DNA from: CAZCFB01 sp964511535
GTDB taxonomy: Bacteria; Myxococcota_A; Polyangia; GCA-2747355; CAZCFB01
Direction of reading: 5' to 3'
Assembly (NCBI GenBank): GCA_964511535.1
Contig: CAZEFW010000161.1
Location: forward strand, 1 to 22,081
DNA: 22,081 nt
The position numbers and the translations under genes are program-made. A model generated the notes under the pieces. It worked only from the letters and a program-made list of their open reading frames with translations. It was not told the origin of the DNA and did not search any database. Numbering within the stretch: the stretch's first letter is position 1; every line of letters begins with the position of its first letter. Positions 17,570-22,081 of the stretch are shown piece by piece.

Positions 17570-17659
17570 TTGACGTACCCCGGTGCCGCTGATACGTTGC
17601 CGCCGCGAATTGGCCAAACCACGGTCCGCGACAGGGCGAGACCGGTTCATTTGAGGAGG
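17570..17659 (+). promoter_or_regulatory. Probable promoter and ribosome binding site of the PFOR gene
   Basis: TTGACG (17570-17575) and TACGTT (17593-17598) are separated by 17 bp. The -35 is good and the -10 modest. GAGGAGG at 17653-17659 lies eight bases before the ATG at 17668. An imperfectly placed 8-bp inverted repeat CAATTCGC (17509-17516) and GCGAATTG (17605-17612) flanks the promoter but may be chance. Confidence 0.45.
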
Positions 17660-17667
17660 CAGAAAAG

Positions 17668-20600
17668 ATGGGCAAGCGCTTCGTAACCATCGACGGCAAC
17701 ACCGCCGCGACCCATGTGGGCTACGCGTTCTCCGACGTCGCCACCATCTACCCCATCACCCCGAGCTCCACCATGGGTGAGCTGGCCGACGAGTGGTCAG
17801 CCCAGGGGCGGAAGAACATCTTCGGCCAGAAGCTGCTGGTGACCGAGATGCAGTCCGAGGGCGGCGCCTCAGCGGGCTGCCACGGCGCGGCCTCGGCCGG
17901 CGCCCTGGCGGTGACCTTCACCTGCTCCCAGGGGTTGCTCTTGATGATCCCGACCCTGCACAAGGTGGCGGGCGAGCTGAGCCCCATGGTCCTGCACGTG
18001 TCGGCCCGTACCGTGGCCACCCACGCGCTGTCCATCTTCGGCGATCACAGCGATGTGATGGGCTGCCGCAACACCGGCGTGATGCTGCTGGCGGCCGGCT
18101 CGGTTCAGGAGGCCCATGACCTGGCCATCGTGGCCCACATCGCCTCGCTCAAGACCCGCATCCCGGTGATCCACTTCTTTGACGGCTTCCGCACCTCCAA
18201 CGAGATCCAGAAGGTCGAAATCCTCGACTACGAGGACCTCGCCAAGATCATGCCGTGGGACGACGTGGCCAACTTCCGCAAGCGCGCCATGAACCCGGAT
18301 CACCCGCACCTGCGCGGCACCGCGCAGAACCCGGATCACTTCTTCCAGGCTCGCGAGGCGCCGAACCGCTTCTACGACGCGGCCCCCGGCATCGTCGAAG
18401 GTGTGATGAAGGACGTCTCCGCCCTGGTGGGGCGCGAGTACCACCTGTTCGACTACGTGGGCGCCCCCGACGCCGAGCGCGTGGTGGTGATGATGGGCTC
18501 CGGCGCCGAGGTCACCGAGGAGGCCGTGCGCTACATGATCGGCCAGGGAGAGAAGGTCGGCCTGGTCAAGGTGCGCCTCTTCCGCCCCTGGACCTCCGAG
18601 CAGTTCCTCAAGGTGCTGCCCAAGACCGTGACCAAGGTGGCGGTGCTGGACCGCACCAAGGAGCCGGGCGCCCTGGCGGATCCGCTGTACTCCGACGTGG
18701 CCACCACCTTCTTCGAGACCGGCATCAACCCGCTGCTGGTGGGCGGGCGCTACGGCCTGTCCTCCAAGGACTACACCCCCACCATGGCCAAGGCTGTCTA
18801 CGACAACCTCGGCTCGGAGGCGCCCAAGCAGCGCTTCACCGTGGGCATCAACGACGACGTGTACAACCTGTCCCTGGACCTGCCGGAGGAGATCAACTCC
18901 ACCCCCGAGGGCACCACGAGCTGCCTGTTCTGGGGACTCGGCGCGGACGGCACCGTGGGCGCCAACAAGGCGGCCATCAAGATCATCGGTGACGAGACCG
19001 ACATGTTCGCCCAGGGGCACTTCGTCTACGACTCCAAGAAGTCGGGCGGCATCACCGTCAGCCACCTGCGCTTCGGCGAGAAGCAGATCCAGAGTTCGTA
19101 CCTCGTCTCGCAGGCCGACTACGTGGCGTGCCACAACCAGGCCTACGTGGGCGTGTACGACATCCTGGCCGACCTGAAGCAGGGCGGCACCTTCGTGCTC
19201 AACTGCACCTGGACCGACGAGCAGTTGGAGCACAAGCTGCCCGGCTCCTGGAAGCGCGCCCTGGCCGCCAAGCAGGCCAGGTTCTACACCATCGACGCGC
19301 TGAAGATCGCCCGTGATGTTGGCCTCGGCGGGCGCATCAACATGGTGATGCAGACCGTCTTCTTCGTCACCTCCAAGGTGATCCCGCAGGACGACGCCGT
19401 GCGCTACCTCAAGGAAGCCATCGACAAGACCTACGGCAGCAAGGGCGAGAAGATCGTCAAGATGAACTGCGACGGCGTGGACGGCGCGCTGAGCAACGTC
19501 CACCGCGTGGAGGTCCCGGCGGCCTGGGCCGACGCCCCGCTCGAGGAGCCCATCCAGCGTGACGAGCCGGCCTTCGTCTCGGACGTGATGCGCCCCATCC
19601 TGCTGTGCAAGGGCGATGACGTGCCCGTGAGCGCCTTCGCCGGCGAGCTGGACGGCAGCTACGAAGGCGCCGGCCCGGACGGCACCTTCCCGGTGGGCAC
19701 CACCCGCTACGAGAAGCGCCGCATCGCGGTGGACGTGCCCTGGTGGGACGCCGACCTGTGCACCCAGTGCAACCAGTGCGCGCTGGTCTGTCCCCACGCG
19801 GCCATTCGCCCCGTGCTCATCGACGACGAGCAGAAAGCGGCTGCCCCCGACGCCTTCGAGACCCGCGAGGCCAAGGGCAAGGTGCTCAAGGGCCTGAACT
19901 ACAGGATCCAGGTCTACACCGAGGACTGCTCCGGCTGCCTGGTGTGCGTGGACTCCTGCCCCGCCGAGAGCGAGACCGAGAAGGACGCCAAGGGCAACGC
20001 GGTCAGGGCGCTGGTGATGAAGCCGCTGCACACCCAGCTCGAGACCGAGATCCCCAACGCGGCCTACGCCGACGCCCAGCCCGCGCGGGATGACCTGATG
20101 CGGGTCAACACCATCAAGGGCAGCCAGTTCCGCAAGCCCCTGTTCGAGTTCTCCGGCGCCTGCTCCGGCTGCGGCGAGACCCCGTACTACAAGCTGGCGA
20201 CCCAGCTGTTCGGCAACCGGATGGTCATCTCCAACGCCACGGGCTGCACCTCCATCTACGGCGGCACCTGCCCGTCGACGCCCTTCCCCAAGGACGACCA
20301 CGGCCGCGGCCCCGCCTGGGCCAACAGCCTGTTCGAGGACAACGCCGAGGTCGGCTTCGGCATGGCCCTGGCCTACTTCCAGCGGCGCGACTGGCTGCTG
20401 GGCAAGGTGGAGGCCGTGATGAAGAACGGCGGCCTCAGCGATGAGCTGGCCGCGGCCATGAGCGGCTGGGTCGAGGCCTACGGCCTGGGCGACGAGTCGG
20501 TCAAAGCGTCCGACAAGATGCACGCCATCCTCAAGCAGCAGGCCAACGGCAACGGCGCCCTGCAGGAGATCCTGGACAACGCTGACCTGTTCACCAAGAA

Positions 20601-21258
20601 GTCGGTGTGGTCGGTGGGCGGCGACGGCTGGGCCTACGACATCGGCTACGGCGGCCTGGATCATGTCATCGCCATGAACCGGGACGTCAACATCCTGGTG
20701 CTCGACACCGAGCTGTACTCCAACACCGGCGGGCAGAGCTCCAAGGCCACGCCCACCGGCATGGTGGCCAAGTTCGCCTTCTCCGGCAAGAAGACCAAGA
20801 AGAAGGACCTCGGCATGATCGCCATGACCTACGGCTACGTGTACGTGGCGTCGGTGGCCATGGGCGCCAAGATGAGCCACACGGTCAAGGCCTTCGCCGA
20901 GGCGGAGAGCTACCCGGGGCCGTCCCTGATCATCGCCTACTCCCCGTGCATCAACCACGGCCTGGTCAAGGGCATGGGCCACTGCATGTCGGAGATGGAC
21001 GCCGCGGTGGAGTCCGGCTACTGGCCGCTGTACCGCTTCGACCCGCGCCGGCGCGAGCAGGGCAAGAACCCGTTCCAGCTCGACTGCAAGCCGCCCACCA
21101 AGTCGTTCCAGGACTTCCTGATGAGCGAGATCCGCTACCGCACCCTGACCAAGTCCTTCCCCGCCGAGGCTGCCGAGCTGCACGCCAACCTGGAGAAGGA
21201 GTACATGGCCCGCTTCCGCCTGTACCAGAAGCTGGCCGAGGGCGAGGGCGTGCTGTAG
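17668..21258 (+). CDS. nifJ: Pyruvate:ferredoxin (flavodoxin) oxidoreductase, single-chain
   Basis: This 1196-residue enzyme oxidises pyruvate and CoA to acetyl-CoA and CO2 and reduces ferredoxin or flavodoxin, in the cytoplasm. N-terminal pyruvate domain: YPITPSS (28-34) with Thr31, Glu64, and Arg114 in SARTVATHALS, all at the positions known from the Desulfovibrio africanus enzyme. The two-cluster ferredoxin domain has Cys698/701/704/708 and Cys754/757/760/764. The TPP domain has the proximal-cluster cysteines 832, 835, 860 and 1094, the TPP/Mg motif GDGW (985-988), and NTGGQ (1019-1023). All three [4Fe-4S] sites look intact. The length is near that of the short form of the family; a long C-terminal protective extension is not evident. 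It is a single gene with its own promoter and terminator. It implies anaerobic or microaerobic pyruvate metabolism. Confidence 0.97.
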   Translation: MGKRFVTIDGNTAATHVGYAFSDVATIYPITPSSTMGELADEWSAQGRKNIFGQKLLVTEMQSEGGASAGCHGAASAGALAVTFTCSQGLLLMIPTLHKVAGELSPMVLHVSARTVATHALSIFGDHSDVMGCRNTGVMLLAAGSVQEAHDLAIVAHIASLKTRIPVIHFFDGFRTSNEIQKVEILDYEDLAKIMPWDDVANFRKRAMNPDHPHLRGTAQNPDHFFQAREAPNRFYDAAPGIVEGVMKDVSALVGREYHLFDYVGAPDAERVVVMMGSGAEVTEEAVRYMIGQGEKVGLVKVRLFRPWTSEQFLKVLPKTVTKVAVLDRTKEPGALADPLYSDVATTFFETGINPLLVGGRYGLSSKDYTPTMAKAVYDNLGSEAPKQRFTVGINDDVYNLSLDLPEEINSTPEGTTSCLFWGLGADGTVGANKAAIKIIGDETDMFAQGHFVYDSKKSGGITVSHLRFGEKQIQSSYLVSQADYVACHNQAYVGVYDILADLKQGGTFVLNCTWTDEQLEHKLPGSWKRALAAKQARFYTIDALKIARDVGLGGRINMVMQTVFFVTSKVIPQDDAVRYLKEAIDKTYGSKGEKIVKMNCDGVDGALSNVHRVEVPAAWADAPLEEPIQRDEPAFVSDVMRPILLCKGDDVPVSAFAGELDGSYEGAGPDGTFPVGTTRYEKRRIAVDVPWWDADLCTQCNQCALVCPHAAIRPVLIDDEQKAAAPDAFETREAKGKVLKGLNYRIQVYTEDCSGCLVCVDSCPAESETEKDAKGNAVRALVMKPLHTQLETEIPNAAYADAQPARDDLMRVNTIKGSQFRKPLFEFSGACSGCGETPYYKLATQLFGNRMVISNATGCTSIYGGTCPSTPFPKDDHGRGPAWANSLFEDNAEVGFGMALAYFQRRDWLLGKVEAVMKNGGLSDELAAAMSGWVEAYGLGDESVKASDKMHAILKQQANGNGALQEILDNADLFTKKSVWSVGGDGWAYDIGYGGLDHVIAMNRDVNILVLDTELYSNTGGQSSKATPTGMVAKFAFSGKKTKKKDLGMIAMTYGYVYVASVAMGAKMSHTVKAFAEAESYPGPSLIIAYSPCINHGLVKGMGHCMSEMDAAVESGYWPLYRFDPRRREQGKNPFQLDCKPPTKSFQDFLMSEIRYRTLTKSFPAEAAELHANLEKEYMARFRLYQKLAEGEGVL

Positions 21259-21268
21259 AACACCCCCC

Positions 21269-21295
21269 TGCCGGCCCCCTCTGGCGGGGCCGGCA
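21269..21295 (+). terminator. GC-rich hairpin after the PFOR gene
   Basis: The perfect 10-bp stem TGCCGGCCCC/GGGGCCGGCA (21269-21278 with 21286-21295) has a 7-base loop and lies 10 bp after the stop. Only a C/T-rich stretch follows, not a pure T run, so it is a likely but imperfect intrinsic terminator between convergent genes. Confidence 0.65.
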
Positions 21296-21359
21296 CACCT
21301 TCCCCTCTTCCGCTCCCCCTGCTCCTCCCAGATGGATACACCCGCCAGGCGCTAGCAGT

Positions 21360-21884
21360 TCATCCCGCCGCGCTACGCAGACGCTCCGCCTCCTCGCGGA
21401 ACGCCCGGGCCGCGTCTGCGTCGGTGAACGACCGCAGCGGGATGATGTGGGCGTGCATGCGGTCCAGGAAAATGTAGATGGCGTGGTCGTCCTGGCAGAT
21501 CTCGCTCACGGCGCTCCACACATGGCTGGCCTGGTTGACGTCGGTGCGCTCGGCCACGCCCTCAACGGTCAGGGTGATGACATGCTTGCCCAGGGTGCCC
21601 GCGCCCTCGCGGGGCATGCGCTTGACCCAGGCCCTGGTGGCCAGCTGCAGCAGCCCGCTCAGCGCGAGCACCACCACGATGGCCGGCAGCAGCCATGAAA
21701 GCGGCGGCTGGAAGATGAAGTCGAAGCTGCCCTGTAGCGCCGCCAGGATCCCGAGCAGCACCACCACGAGGCCGATTCCGATGGCCAGCGGCCAGAAGAA
21801 CCAGTGCAGCTTGAAGGTGCGGTTCATGAAGAACCGATTGAGCTGCCAGTAGTCGTCCCGCGTGATGTCGACCTCTATCTCCAC
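21360..21884 (-). CDS. YcxB-like membrane protein
   Basis: This 174-residue protein has two predicted membrane segments, at about 28-50 and 62-83. The N-terminus (MEIEVDITRDDYWQLNRFF) and the C-terminal soluble part, with VWSAVSEICQDDHAIYIFL and HIIPLRSFTD, match the pattern of YcxB-like proteins, whose role is unknown. The start is taken as GTG at 21884; the ribosome binding site is weak, so the true start is uncertain. The gene is convergent with the PFOR gene. Just upstream on the same strand is the end of another coding frame that reaches the window edge, possibly the preceding gene in an operon. Confidence 0.75.
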   Translation of the reverse strand: MEIEVDITRDDYWQLNRFFMNRTFKLHWFFWPLAIGIGLVVVLLGILAALQGSFDFIFQPPLSWLLPAIVVVLALSGLLQLATRAWVKRMPREGAGTLGKHVITLTVEGVAERTDVNQASHVWSAVSEICQDDHAIYIFLDRMHAHIIPLRSFTDADAARAFREEAERLRSAAG

Positions 21885-21937
21885 GCGAGGATCGTAACAC
21901 CTGCGCGCAGGAGGGGCGCGGGCCGAATGCCTCGAGG

Positions 21938-22081
21938 TCAGCTGTCTGCTTTTCGGGGGGGGCTTGGTGCTTCGGGGGGGGGGGGGGGGTTGGCGCCCCG
22001 GCCGGCAGCAGCGCGCCGAGGTTCGCCATGCCGCGGCGCACGCGGAACCACCCGTCGTAGCCCCGGCGCGGGCCGGCGTCG
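21938..22081 (-). CDS. Partial minus-strand gene, 3' end, through poly-C tracts
   Basis: From the right edge the minus strand reads an open frame starting AGPRRGYDGWFRVRRGMANL. About 29 codons all end in G or C at the third position, strong evidence of real coding. It then enters a run of 16 C (five Pro codons), 11 bases, then 8 C. With the tract as given, the frame runs on without stop deep into the YcxB-like gene, which is unlikely for a real protein. One extra C would give a stop at 21938-21940 after a short tail, and that end is used here. The N-terminus is outside the window. The family is not recognised. Confidence 0.4.
   Translation of the reverse strand, partial: RRRPAPGLRRVVPRAPRHGEPRRAAAGRGANPPPPPEAPSPPRKADS
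21955..21989. repeat. Homopolymer G8 and G16 tracts
   Basis: Eight G at 21955-21962 and sixteen G at 21974-21989 are separated by 11 bases. No other run of this length occurs in the window. The tracts lie in the end of the partial minus-strand gene. They may be a true slippage site or a read or assembly error. Confidence 0.9.

Noticed and set aside
17509..17612. CAATTCGC and GCGAATTG as an operator pair around the PFOR promoter
   Set aside because: Eight-bp matches about 90 bp apart are expected by chance at this scale; kept only as a remark.
17869..21183. Open frame of 1104 codons on the minus strand, antisense to the PFOR gene
   Set aside because: It mirrors the high third-position GC of the real gene, has no family motifs and no ribosome binding site, and its residues are mostly Gly, Val, His, Leu and Ala, as expected for an antisense shadow.

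Overview
The window looks like a high-GC genome fragment from Myxococcota (the former Deltaproteobacteria). The pointers are a C-terminal tail of the MYXO-CTERM type on a secreted glycosidase-like protein, MopE-type Asp/Cys metal-binding repeats on a large lipoprotein, AgmX/PglI-type exported domains, many lipoproteins without recognisable function, and very strong third-position GC. A single-chain pyruvate:ferredoxin oxidoreductase together with 3-hydroxybutyryl-CoA and short-chain acyl-CoA dehydrogenases suggests at least facultative anaerobic metabolism. That lifestyle reading is inference.

Layout. (1) 3-932: the 3' end of a beta-propeller-like protein, followed at its stop codon by a three-copy ~55-bp tandem repeat. 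(2) 1191-7250: a tight seven-gene plus-strand operon: 3-hydroxybutyryl-CoA dehydrogenase, acyl-CoA dehydrogenase, AgmX/TonB-like lipoprotein, second acyl-CoA dehydrogenase, stand-alone B12-binding mutase subunit, exported AgmX-like plus cupin protein, and MeaB-type GTPase. Gaps are 8-19 bp or 4-nt overlaps. (3) 7324-8025: a Cys-rich lipoprotein, then a cluster of four hairpins that includes strong terminators. (4) 8254-8658 (minus): an IHF/HU protein with an unusual acidic Pro/Ala tail, divergent from an operon (8766-11571) of SAM hydrolase, unknown lipoprotein and RlmD-like RNA uracil methyltransferase, joined by ATGA and TTGA overlaps. (5) 16120-11721 (minus): a two-gene operon of a clan-A-like glycosidase with MYXO-CTERM tail and a MopE/FG-GAP-like lipoprotein. 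The ribosome binding site of the second gene lies inside the Arg codons of the first gene's sorting tail. (6) 16227-17495: a lipoprotein divergent from that operon, with a 12-bp palindrome and a TATAAT between them. (7) 17668-21258: pyruvate:ferredoxin oxidoreductase. (8) 21360-21884 (minus): a YcxB-like membrane protein, preceded at the right edge by the end of another minus-strand gene that contains C16 and C8 homopolymers.

How the genes fit together. Region 2 encodes beta-oxidation or butyrate-type redox steps plus B12-dependent mutase parts. The mutase catalytic subunit, thiolase, crotonase and electron-transfer flavoprotein are not in the window. PFOR would link pyruvate to acetyl-CoA and reduced ferredoxin. 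The most unusual feature is the insertion of two exported, disulfide-capable AgmX/PglI-like proteins, one fused to a cupin, among cytoplasmic acyl-CoA and B12 genes. No mobile element, CRISPR array, tRNA or rRNA was seen.
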